From assembly GCF_036898095.1 (NCBI RefSeq), contig NC_090768.1, positions 50,151,465 through 50,215,464 of the forward strand: 64,000 nucleotides of DNA, read 5' to 3'. Below are positions 51,674 through 62,493 of this stretch, piece by piece (the first letter of the stretch is position 1; every line of letters begins with the position of its first letter). Position numbers and translations under genes: made by a program. This stretch comes from Palaemon carinicauda (taxonomy: Eukaryota > Arthropoda > Malacostraca > Decapoda > Palaemonidae). The notes under the pieces are model-generated. The model was not told the DNA's origin, searched no databases, and saw only the letters and a program-made list of their open reading frames with translations.

Positions 51674-52390
51674 TTTTCTTCATTCAATACCGTTATCCGT
51701 TTTAGGGAATGAGTAACCCATAGAGTTATCAGGTAAATTTCCAAGGTTACATAAAACTTGCAATGGTTTACCATTGCATCAAAGGTCTGTAGGTTACTGT
51801 TTGTCACATTGTTGTAAGTATTTTTATTATCTTTTATGCATATTTGTAATAATTTTACTATTTTTGTGCTTGGGAATATATTCTTATGAGCGATTCAACA
51901 AAATTGTCATATCTGGCAACTCGAGTGTCTGAAAATTGCCACAACAATGAAACTAATGCTTTGTATTTCTAGAGTATTTTCCCTTGTAATTTTCATTGAT
52001 ATACGATTTTTATTTGTTTTATTTGATTTAAAATTAGTTAATATATTCTATGCGAAACGCAGGAAGGACATATTTCCTGAATTTGGGCATTATGGCAGGT
52101 ATCGGGGTGGTATATTATTTAGAAGTTGATAACTCTACGCATTTGGCCCCTATGGGTTCCACTTTTGGGGAATTTTACCCAATTTGCGATTTTTTGGCAT
52201 TGTTTAGAAGCAAATTTTTAGGACTTGGTTCGGTTTTTTATGATGATTTCTCTGTATAATGAAAAAAATAAACATAGTATGTGTTGTATTTTCCTCATGA
52301 TTTTTTTAAAGGTTCCAACTTAAGATTTACCGTTCAGTCTAGGGATGTTTTATCGAAGGTCTAGGGATATTCTGGTCCTTGACGTAGGGG
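51674..52390. other. Intergenic, nothing recognised
   Basis: Short ORFs only, without support. TGGCAACTC at about 51915 resembles the end of the GGTTGCC-bounded inserts but has no partner nearby. Confidence 0.45.
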
Positions 52391-52682
52391 TCCAGGGTTG
52401 CCAGATATGGGGATTTATCCCCTAGATTTGGAGACTTATCCCTACATTTGGGAATTTATCCTTAGGTTTGGGGATTTTGGATGACTGGTGATTATATTTT
52501 AAACATGTATTTATAGAAGAAACAGAGATGAGTAAACCATTATATTGTTGCAATTAGTTTATTTATAATTACATGAAGTATAGCGAGTATTTTTTGTATT
52601 AGAAGAAAATATATATCTGGAAATGGGGATTTTTTATCAAGAGTTTTAGGGAATTTTACACTAAACCACCTGGCAACACTAG
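52391..52682. repeat. GGTTGCC-bounded insert 2
   Basis: Opens with CAGGGTTGCCAGA and closes with CTGGCAACACTAG. The start reiterates variants of GGGGATTTATCCC and the end has GGGGATTTTT and AGGGAATTTTA. Same termini as 4548-4743 and 59424-59625. Confidence 0.45.
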
Positions 52683-53350
52683 GGGTCACATCCTGAGGTT
52701 TGTGACAGACAGCGGCAAACAGAAGAAAGTTCTCAGTGTACTTCCAGTTCAAGTCGAAGACTAATCTATTTGTGTTTCACAATTAATAATGTGCTAAAGT
52801 GGTTCTGATTTAAGGTAAATAGTGAATCGTTCCATGTGCAATGATTGTTTGCACTTATCCATAATTAGAGGCTTATCAGCATCTTAAAATATAATGAGTT
52901 TTTGTGGTACTGGTCGACTAAAACGGCCTTTCAGATGGAAGGATTTCCCAAAGAACTCTCCTTACCTCCTATCTCGTTATAGTATTGCATCATGAAGTGA
53001 CCTCCGTTGTTATGGTTTTTACGTTAAACATACTTTTTTGATTGATATGCATTTTGCAATACAACATAAGGTGTATATACTTAGATAACCTGAATATCAA
53101 TATGAATGAATAAGAATTGACATGCCCAAGTTATTGGTCATTGCATACGGCATTCATGCATGTCATTGCCCACTTGCCTAGCAATGACTCGTTACACTCG
53201 TTGCCTATTCAGTGAACCCAAAGGTGATCCTATAAGTGATTGAGACACTGAACAAGGGACCTCGTGACGAGAGGATGACGTATGTAAGGAGGAATGTGGC
53301 CGTGGAAAAGTATGTTTAATTGCCCTTGGGAGTCTGTGACTTCGGGGAAC
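52683..53350. other. Intergenic, nothing recognised
   Basis: No supported gene or repeat before the minisatellite. Confidence 0.45.
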
Positions 53351-54022
53351 TCTATAACTGGGAGGAAACTGGGAGTTTGTGTTGCCTAATTTGTCAGAAA
53401 TATAGTTTTGATTAAAATTCAGCAGAAACTGGGAATGTGTGTTGGCTGAAATATAGTTTTGATTAAGATTCAGCAGAAACTGGGAGTGTGTGTTGGCTGA
53501 AATATTATAGTTTTGATTAAGATGCAGCAGAAACTGGGAGTGTGTGTTGCCTGATTTGGCTGAAATATTATAGTTTTGATTAAGATTCAGCAGAAACTGG
53601 GAGTGTGTGTTGCCTGATTTGGCTGAAATATTATAGTTTTGATTAAGATTCAGCAGAAACTGGGAGTGTGTGTTGGCTGAAATATTATAGTTTTGATTAA
53701 GATGCAGCAGAAACTGGGAGTGTGTGTTGCCTGATTTGGCTGAAATATTATAGTTTTGATTAAGATTCAGCAGAAACTGGGAATGTGTGTTGGCTGATTT
53801 GTCTGAAATATTATAGTTTTGATTAAGATTCAGCAGAAACTGGGAGTGTGTGTTGCCTAATTTGTCAGAAATATTATAGTTTTGATTAAAATTTCAGCAT
53901 AATCTGTGAGTGTGTTGGCTGATTTGTCAGAAACATTACTGTTTTGATTAAAATTTCAGCATAATCTGTAAGTGTGTTGGCAAAATTTGGCTAAAATATT
54001 ATAGTTTTGATTAAAATTCCAG
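53350..54022. repeat. Minisatellite with 63-bp and 54-bp units in higher-order order
   Basis: About eleven units built on AAACTGGGAGTGTGTGTTG ... ATTATAGTTTTGATTAAGAT. Short (54-bp) units lack the GATTTGGCT-type insert and end in ATGCAGCAG; long (63-bp) units end in ATTCAGCAG. The order short-long-long occurs twice in a row (from about 53471 and from about 53651), showing a ~180-bp higher-order period. Confidence 0.85.
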
Positions 54023-54247
54023 CATCATTCTTAAAATTAATTACACACGTGAAAAAAAGATCTTAGAATTGTTACTATTTTCTAAGAAACGATATAATAT
54101 TTCGTCATCGTGAATCGCTTTACAATATATTCGACGAAAGATATGTGTGTATTGTGAATGAATTATGTATAATGGTAATATTTGTATTTACTTTTCATTA
54201 TCTCGAATTATATACATCCAGATTTTGGTAGATAGAGCCTTTCGACC

Positions 54248-54301
<54 letters not shown>

Positions 54302-54348
54302 ATCGTTAAACTTTATTATTATTATTACTATTATTATTTATTCGTTAC

Positions 54349-54387
<39 letters not shown>

Positions 54388-54506
54388 ATCGTTAAACTTC
54401 ATTATTATTACTATTATTAATATTATTATTTATTCGTTTTATTATTATTTGATAGTTAAACTCATATTATTATTATCATTATTATTATTCAATCGTTAAA
54501 CTGCTC

Positions 54507-54549
<43 letters not shown>

Positions 54550-54630
54550 ATCGTTAAACTTTATTATTATTACTATTATTATTATTATTATTATCTATTC
54601 GTTTTATTATTATTTGATAGTTAAACTCCA

Positions 54631-54671
<41 letters not shown>

Positions 54672-54698
54672 CATTATTATTATTCAATCGTTAAACTG

Positions 54699-54762
<64 letters not shown>

Positions 54763-54862
54763 ATCATTAAACTTTATTATTATTATTATTATTTATTCGT
54801 TAAACTTTTATTATTATTTAACAGTTAAACCTCAATTATTATCATTTAATAGTTAAACTCCA

Positions 54863-54921
<59 letters not shown>

Positions 54922-54922
54922 G
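54248..54922. repeat. (ATT)n array with repeated TCGTTAAACT spacers
   Basis: Long ATT runs alternate with short spacers such as AAATCGTTAAACTTTATT, TTATTCGTTTTATTATT and GATAGTTAAACTC, each seen several times. It is a compound satellite rather than a plain microsatellite. Confidence 0.9.
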
Positions 54923-55176
54923 GTAATAGTTTATTGCACAAACACAAGAGATCTGGTTATTAATACTTACCAAGATAAAAATACCATATGCTTATCCAAT
55001 AACCTAGTTTCTGATGTGATCATTATTTTTTCTATTTAGCTATTCTGTGTGGAGGTGTTTATGATATAAATAATAGATTTCTCCCCCAAAAAATTCTACG
55101 TAAAGCATTTCTTATGTTGTGGAAGGCAAAGTGACAGGAACATTATTTAAATTTTATTGAAATGAGATGTAGGCCT

Positions 55177-56022
<846 letters not shown>

Positions 56023-56180
56023 GATGCAGCTGTTTCTAGTCCACTGCAGGACAAAAGCCTCATACATGGACAGTTTCCACCACGCTGGTCAGTGCAAATT
56101 GTCGATGGTGGGAGATTTTCGTCTGATCTCCCACAGCGAACCAACCGAGTATCTGTGGCATTGACTAGTATAGCTTTATG
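56023..56180 (+). repeat. SINE-like dispersed repeat (family B), copy 1
   Basis: GCAGCTGTTTCTAGTCCACT ... GGTGGGAGATTTTCGTCTGA ... GAACCAACCGAGTATCTG. It is found in the opposite direction at 60497-60680. It follows directly on a TAA-tailed copy. Confidence 0.65.
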
Positions 56181-56508
56181 AATAAAAAAAATCGCATATT
56201 GAAATTCACGGTATTTTATCTCACTCGTAGAAATTTTTGTTGATCTGACGTATAAAATGATTTCTCGGAAAACACCGGTATGAGCCATCTTCAAAATTCT
56301 AGAATGACTCATGAAAGGTTTCGATAGTAGGATAAAACTTACCTTCCCTTCCGTGAATATTATATGGGCAGGATTTGGGACAAACACCAAAACATACCTT
56401 GATTATACGCTTGACACGACAGCAGGTTCATATTCTTACTTACTTGTTTTGGGTTTAAATCCAACCCTCCACTGAAGTCGAGTGAACTACTTCTCGGGCG
56501 GGTCCATA

Positions 56509-57121
56509 TTAATCATCTAATGAAACATTTTCATTATAACTTATACAATTCTTTGATTGTAGCATCTTTGTAGCATCTTCCAAATCATATGATCTTGTGA
56601 AAAGTAATGTCTTTAGTTTCTTCTTGAATTCAATTGCTCCCTTTAGGTCCTTCAATTCAGTTGGCAGTTTATTATAAAGTCTAGGCGCACAGTAGCTAAA
56701 AGCCCTTTCACCAAATTTACTATTTGTTCTTGGTTCAGATATCCTATGTTTGTCACTCATGTGTCTTATGGTAACATTTGGTTCTAGTTCTAGTTTGTTC
56801 AGGCATTCTTTTAGATATTTTGGTTCATTTTGGTTCAGTATCAAACGTTAGTAAGAGTAGCTTGTATTCAATTCTCGCTTTTACCGGCAGCCAGTGTAAT
56901 TTAATTAGTGCAGGGGTAACTCTTTCCCTATTGTGTAGTCCTTTTATTAATCTAGCGGCTCTGTTATGTACTCTCTGAATTTTCTTCAGCTGATAATTTG
57001 GTAAGCCATAGAACAGTGAGTTGCAGTAATCAATTCTTGAAAAATTCTGTAAAATGAATTCCGAAGGGAACTGCTTGCTAGCTGGAATGGTACTTTTCTT
57101 TAAAGATTTCCTCTGGCCCAC
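56509..57121 (-). pseudogene. Non-LTR retrotransposon (CR1/L2-like) C-terminal RT fragment
   Basis: Read on the minus strand, 57121-56825 gives SRIDYCNSLFYGLP ... IQRVHNRAARLI ... LHWLPVKARI, and 56844-56509 gives KYLKECL ... FGERAFSYCAPRLYNKLP. This is the region after the RT palm typical of CR1/L2-type LINEs. A frameshift near 56835 splits it, and the endonuclease and RT core are missing, so it is a 5'-truncated dead copy. Confidence 0.8.
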
Positions 57122-58160
57122 TGAGGATTATTATATCAGACCGAAATTCCACCTGTATATTTGTACGTTAGTGTATATGTCACATGATAATTTGCAACAC
57201 TTGAACTCCCATTGCTTCCGTTTTTTGCAGTTGTTTTGATTGGAATAAGGTGTGACTATGGACTCAGTCAAGTCTTGAGCACACGATTCACTAGTATGTG
57301 TTACATTTATAGAGAAATACACACGATCTTGTGCAACTTAAAAACATGCATTAGCGCGTGGAGTGGCCCGTAGATATTTCACCGACCTCTTTGCCTTTTA
57401 AAAAGCCCTAGTCCATTTCTTATCAATTGTTTTACTGCCCTCTTAATTTTAACTTAAAGTTTATAGTATAACTGAGGTTTTACCTCATTTAAGCACTAGT
57501 TGGGCTCCTCTGTTTGAGTGCCATAGCTCCCATTATAACCAAAATCCAATGATTCAAAATCATTGAAAAAAAAATAGCAAGAATAGACCTACAGTATGAA
57601 AATTTATCCATGAAACACTATAACTTCTCTTATATTTGATAATTTTCATATTTACCCCCCCGTTCCGCTGAGAAGTATATTCGATCTATCTCTTCTTCAA
57701 TAACACAAAAAGTAGGAAATTGGGAGTTGTTCAGGTTTTTTGAGACGTGCCAAACATGGGAAATGTAAATGATTTTCTGTATTTTTTCAAATATTGTATC
57801 CTTCCGCCTGGGGTAGTCCTCACAGAAAACTGAAGTAGGGTTAACTACACAAAACTCTGGTCGGTTGAGAGGAGATTCCAGGTACCTCCTAAGAAAGTAG
57901 TTCTCGGTATGTTAGGAAAAATACAAATTACTAAAAATTTGTGATTTCGTCCGGTCCTCAGCAGCCTAGTCTCATCTTAACTTGTTGGGGGAAATAAAAC
58001 TAGCAGTGTATTAAATTTCTTAACCATGATCTGGATATTAACCTCTTGCCATTTATTACAAAAAGTTCAATACACACTATTTCAGAAGTTTTATTCAAGC
58101 TGTGATTACAGTTCTGTCATAATCAGTGGAACTTTAGACAAACTTGGTTTCAGTTCCAGT
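57122..58160. other. Intergenic; possible solo DIRS terminus near 57910
   Basis: Mostly nothing recognised. GTTAGGAAAAATACAAATTA at about 57911 equals the end motif of DIRS element 1, preceded by a GGTTAACTACAC piece, so a fragment of a family I terminus may lie at about 57780-57960. Confidence 0.4.
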
Positions 58161-58335
58161 GTCATCAGAATAGATGCCCACCAGAACGTCAGCCGGGCAA
58201 GCCCAACCTCCCTCTGTGGTGCCAAACCACAGCAGTGGCCTCCCCAGTAAACAGCTTAAACTCAATTCCCCGGGCGGGGATCGATCTGTTGCCATGGGAA
58301 TGCTAGGCAAACCCGTTACCACTGTAGGCTTACTA
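58160..58335 (-). repeat. tRNA-derived SINE-like repeat
   Basis: On the minus strand GGCTAGTAAGCCTACAGTGG opens the unit and GATCGATCCCCGCCC about 60 bp further resembles a pol III B box (GGTTCGANNCC). No tRNA cloverleaf can be drawn with confidence, so I call it a SINE head, not a tRNA gene. Confidence 0.5.
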
Positions 58336-58851
58336 GCCAGTTCATATATCGTTACCTGTTTGATATCGTTAGTTTTGATACAATCTATTTTTTTTATTTC
58401 TATTTTAGTCTCACTTCATTTTATCATACTTGGAAGTTTTCCCTTAATGCATATTGCTTTTCCAATTAGGGTTGCAGCTTGCTTTGTGATGATAATTGCT
58501 CATTGAAGCATATTTCCGTTTTTTTCTATTCCATGTGTACTTTACTATACCATTATCTTATCGAACGATAAGATTGGATTTCATACGGTTCTTTTATCAT
58601 TCTTATCTGGAATCTGTTATATGTGACTCAGAATTTGACCTCGTAAGCAGAACTTTCTCAAAAAGTATTATTATTGTCATTTATATGATGTATTAATTAT
58701 TGCGTTACTGTCTTTATTAAATGAAATTATCGTGATATTTATATAAAGATATTTAAAATCTGTCTAACGAATTGAAGAAAAAATGTCTTTGTTCATGTAA
58801 ATCAGACTGTCCAAGATTTGCCTAATTTAGTCTGTCTTAAATGCGACCTTG

Positions 58852-58905
<54 letters not shown>

Positions 58906-59048
58906 ATTTTCATTCACCCCGCTACTGTTATTACGTAATTCCTTCACTTGAATGAGAAAAGAAAAAAATGTGTGGTTATCAACGTATGATTAATTCAGGA
59001 GTTTCCACTTCCTCTCGTGTTTCTCGAATTTAATCTAGCAGCTAGCTG

Positions 59049-59115
<67 letters not shown>

Positions 59116-59423
59116 GTTCATCTGTTAAACATCAAATATAAGGAAAACTAGGCCTACACATATCAGTTTGTACGAAAAAAGTGTCATCTGGCAGCGCTAC
59201 GTCTCAAGCTATGATGTCATACAAAGGATTTTATTCCTACAAACATAAGTCAATGCCGTTCCTTGTTTTACTTTAGTATGATAGATTATCCATGTGATCA
59301 TTTTGTTACCTAATTGTTACCTTACTCTTTGCTAATTGTTCGCTTTGTCACGCACGAACATCACCTGATGCATCGTAGACTTGACAGATGCGCGATAATA
59401 CCGAAAAACGTGGAGTCACTAGC
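58336..59423. repeat. Intergenic with two (CT)n microsatellites
   Basis: CT tracts at about 58855-58901 and 59052-59115. A 50-bp piece at 58446-58495 is an old 3' end of the TAA-tailed retroposon. Otherwise nothing recognised. Confidence 0.7.
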
Positions 59424-59625
59424 AGGGTTGCCTGGTTTTCCAAATGAGAAAAGGCCAACGTCTGATCAACTGTAGCTTTAAAAGGCCAACCTAATAAAGG
59501 AAAAAAGGCCGAAAGTATAGCATTTAAGGCTAACCAATTTCAAAAAGGCCAAATTTAGGTATCTAGCACGAAAAAGGAAAAATTTGGAGTTTTTTGACGT
59601 GGAAAAGGCCAACCTGGCAACTCTG
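59424..59625. repeat. GGTTGCC-bounded insert 3
   Basis: Opens CAGGGTTGCCTGG and closes CCTGGCAACTCTGG. Inside, AAAAGGCCAA and variants recur about seven times. Confidence 0.5.
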
Positions 59626-59692
59626 GAGGTCAGCTTGGTTCTCCCCCTCCCCCACATTCTCTACTTTTTTTTCCAACTAAGGATATCCGTAA

Positions 59693-60145
59693 TTAGGTAG
59701 AAGGTTGGCCAGGGCACCAGCCACCCGTTGAGATACTACCGCTAGAGAGTTATGGGGGTCCTTGACTAGCCAGATAGTAGTACATTGGATCCTTCTCTCT
59801 GGTTACGGTTCACTTACCTTTTGCCTACACATACACAGAATAGTGTGGCCTATTCTTTACAGATTCTCCTCTGTCCTCATACACAGGACAACACTGAGAT
59901 TACCAAACAATTCTTCTTCACCCAAGGGGTTAACTATTGCACTGTAATTGTTCAGTGGCTACTTTCCTTTTGGTAAGGGTAGAAGAGACTCTTTAGCTAT
60001 GGTAAATAGCTCTTCTAGGAGCAGGACACTTCAAAATCAAACCATTGTTCTCTAGTCTTGGATAGTGCCATAGCCTCTGCACCATGGTCTTCCACTGTCT
60101 TGGGTTAGAGTTCTCTTGCTTGAGGGTACGCTCGGGCATACTATT
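59693..60145 (+). repeat. TAA-tailed retroposon, 3'-truncated copy
   Basis: Full 5' end (AAGGTTGGCCAGGGCACCAG); similarity stops at GCTCGGGCATACTATT. Confidence 0.85.
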
Positions 60146-60417
60146 GTTTTATAATTATCTTCTTGTTTTGAATTGTTTACAAGAGATGTGGTTGCAAGTC
60201 GTGTCCTGTTGTCCTTTCTCGTCCTGAAGTAGATTCCGGTTGGTGATCCTGTGGGAGTTAGGAATAGGATGTGATTAAGGAATTTCCTTCCTACCATAGA
60301 TTCTTCTGACGTAGTTTAGAATATTTTGTAGGAACTTATTTTTATGATTTCATTTTTATTTTTTCCTGTAGAAACTTCCTTACATTCTCTGTATATGATT
60401 ATTTATTGGCTTACTGT

Positions 60418-60438
60418 ACACATACAAACACACACACG

Positions 60439-60474
<36 letters not shown>

Positions 60475-60476
60475 CA
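60418..60476. repeat. (CA)n-(TA)n microsatellite
   Basis: CA tract at about 60420-60450 followed by a TA tract to about 60472. Confidence 0.9.
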
Positions 60477-60496
60477 GTATAGTGAATTGCCATGAA

Positions 60497-60680
60497 CAGC
60501 AAATCTGCATTAGTCAGGGCCAACCATACTAGGCTGGTTTGCTGTGAGCGATCAGTCTAAAGTCTCCCATCGTCACCAACCTGCAATGGCCAGCGTAACG
60601 GTGAATTAGCCAAACCTCAGACATGATGAAGGACATGTCTGAGGCTTTTGTCTCTCTTGCAGTGGACTAGAAATGGCTGT
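60497..60680 (-). repeat. SINE-like dispersed repeat (family B), copy 2
   Basis: The reverse complement of the family at 56023 with a longer middle (CATGTCTGAGG / GGTTTGGCTAATTCACCG on the minus strand). Confidence 0.65.
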
Positions 60681-60687
60681 ATTTGTT

Positions 60688-60694
60688 ATTATAC

Positions 60695-60782
<88 letters not shown>

Positions 60783-60802
60783 ATATATATATTGTGTCTG
60801 TG

Positions 60803-60842
<40 letters not shown>
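60688..60842. repeat. (TA)n-(TG)n-(GA)n compound microsatellite
   Basis: Three TA blocks separated by TATG, then a GT tract (60764-60782) and a GA tract (about 60805-60842). Confidence 0.92.
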
Positions 60843-60846
<4 letters not shown>

Positions 60847-60962
60847 ACGAAATTAATTTGCATTTGACCTTTATTTGAATGTTGTATTTATAAGATGGAT
60901 AGTTGAATTTCGATAAGTAAAAAAGAAAAAAGAAAAACTAACTTATAGATTTGTTCCTTGGA

Positions 60963-61628
60963 GGTAGTATTCTGACCAGGGCACCTGCCACCCGTTGAGA
61001 TACTACCACTAGAGAGTTGTTGGGTCCTTTGATTGGCCAGACAGCACTTCATTGGATCCTTCTCTCTGGTTACGGTTCATTATCCCTTTACGTACACACA
61101 CATACACACACCGAATAGTCTGGCCTATTCTTTACATATTCCCCTGTCTTCATACACCTGACAACACTGAGATTACCAGACAATTCTTTTTCACCCAAGG
61201 GGTTACTGCACTGTAATTGTTCAGTGGCCACTTTCCTCTTGGTAAGGGTAGAAGAGACTCTTCAGCTATGGTAAGAAACTTCTAGGAGGACGCTGCAAAA
61301 TCAAACCATTGTTCTCTAGTCTTGGATAGTGCCATATCCTCTGTACCATGGTCTTCCACTGTCTTGGATTAGAGTTCTCTTGTTTAAGGGTACATTAGAG
61401 AATACTATTCTATCTTATTTCTTTTCCTCTTGTTTTGTCAAAGTTTTTATGGTTTATATAGGAGATATTTATTTCAATGATGTTATTCTTCTTAAAAAAT
61501 TTATTTTTCCATGTTTCCTTTCCTCACTGGGCTATTTTCCCTGTTGGAGCCCCTGGGCCTATAGCATCCTGCTTTTCCAACTAGGGTTGTAGCTTAGCAA
61601 GTATTAATAATAATAATAATAATAATAC
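60963..61628 (+). repeat. TAA-tailed retroposon, near full-length copy
   Basis: The best model of the family: 5' GTAGTATTCTGACCAGGGCA, body with GAATAGTCTGGCCTATTCTT and TGGTAAGGGTAGAAGAGACT, 3' AACTAGGGTTGTAGCTTAGC followed by AAGTATTAATAATAATAATA. Confidence 0.88.
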
Positions 61629-61865
61629 AATGATATTTTTCATTCACAATTCATTACAGTGTTTTAATAATAACATTAACTTTTAATATGTGAAAATAAC
61701 TCTTTCTTGTAGGTCCTATAACATGAAATATATAATTTAATCTACATGTAACAGATTCTGTCTTCTGAACATAAAAATTTGGTATCCTCTGCTTCTAAAT
61801 TGGAAAGATTTTTTAGCCCAAGTATTAAAAAAAGTCTCACAATTCTGCCTATTGATGTTTCCTAA

Positions 61866-61867
61866 AT

Positions 61868-61920
<53 letters not shown>

Positions 61921-62110
61921 GCCAAGCTACAACCCTAGTTGGAAAAGCAAGATGCTATAAGCCCAAGGGCTCCAACAGGGAAAAATAGCCCAGTGAGGAA
62001 AGGAAATGAATAAATGATGAGAATAAATTAACAATATATCATTCTAAAACCAGTAACAGCGACAAAACAGATATGCCCTATATAAATTATTAACAACGTC
62101 AAAAACAGTT
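61866..62110 (-). repeat. Trinucleotide-tailed retroposon, 5'-truncated copy with (ACT)n
   Basis: (ACT)n at 61869-61919, then GCCAAGCTACAACCCTAGTT and the family 3' part. The tail is (AGT)n on the sense strand instead of (TAA)n. Confidence 0.8.
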
Positions 62111-62178
62111 ATGTCATATATCAACTATAAAAACTCTGTCAGCCTTGTCAAATATTAATAGTATATTTTTTTTTTCAG

Positions 62179-62316
62179 GTGCTGGAATCTACATCGCGGT
62201 ATGAGATTGTCCCTGGGATTAATGTCAGCATTGGTGACATAGTGGTCAACTATTCCTTTCAAGTATACGACCAAGTACAAAAGTGTGGGTTTCATGTGAA
62301 AATCTATCAAGTGTAG
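62179..62316 (+). CDS. Possible exon upstream of the NACHT gene
   Basis: A strong acceptor (a T-run then CAG at 62176-62178) is followed by 45 open codons and TAG at 62314-62316. The peptide is beta-strand-like (YEIVPGINVSIGDIVVNYSF). It may be the last exon of an unseen gene or a 5' non-coding exon of the gene starting at 62494. No family is recognised. Confidence 0.35.
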   Translation: MLESTSRYEIVPGINVSIGDIVVNYSFQVYDQVQKCGFHVKIYQV

Positions 62317-62493
62317 GCCTCACCTATCATCTGAGGAGTAAATGCTATATTTTCCAACTTGTTTTGTACGTGGTTGTGACAAGAAATATCAAATTCTACC
62401 TCTGTGTCTATGATAATGAAATTTTCTCAGAGTGAATGAAAATTAAAATGATCGTTTATTTCATACACTTTGGAGTGTTGAAAATTTTACATT

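Noticed and set aside
58160..58335. tRNA gene
   Set aside because: A B-box-like word is present on the minus strand, but no acceptor stem or anticodon arm can be folded; a tRNA-derived SINE fits better.
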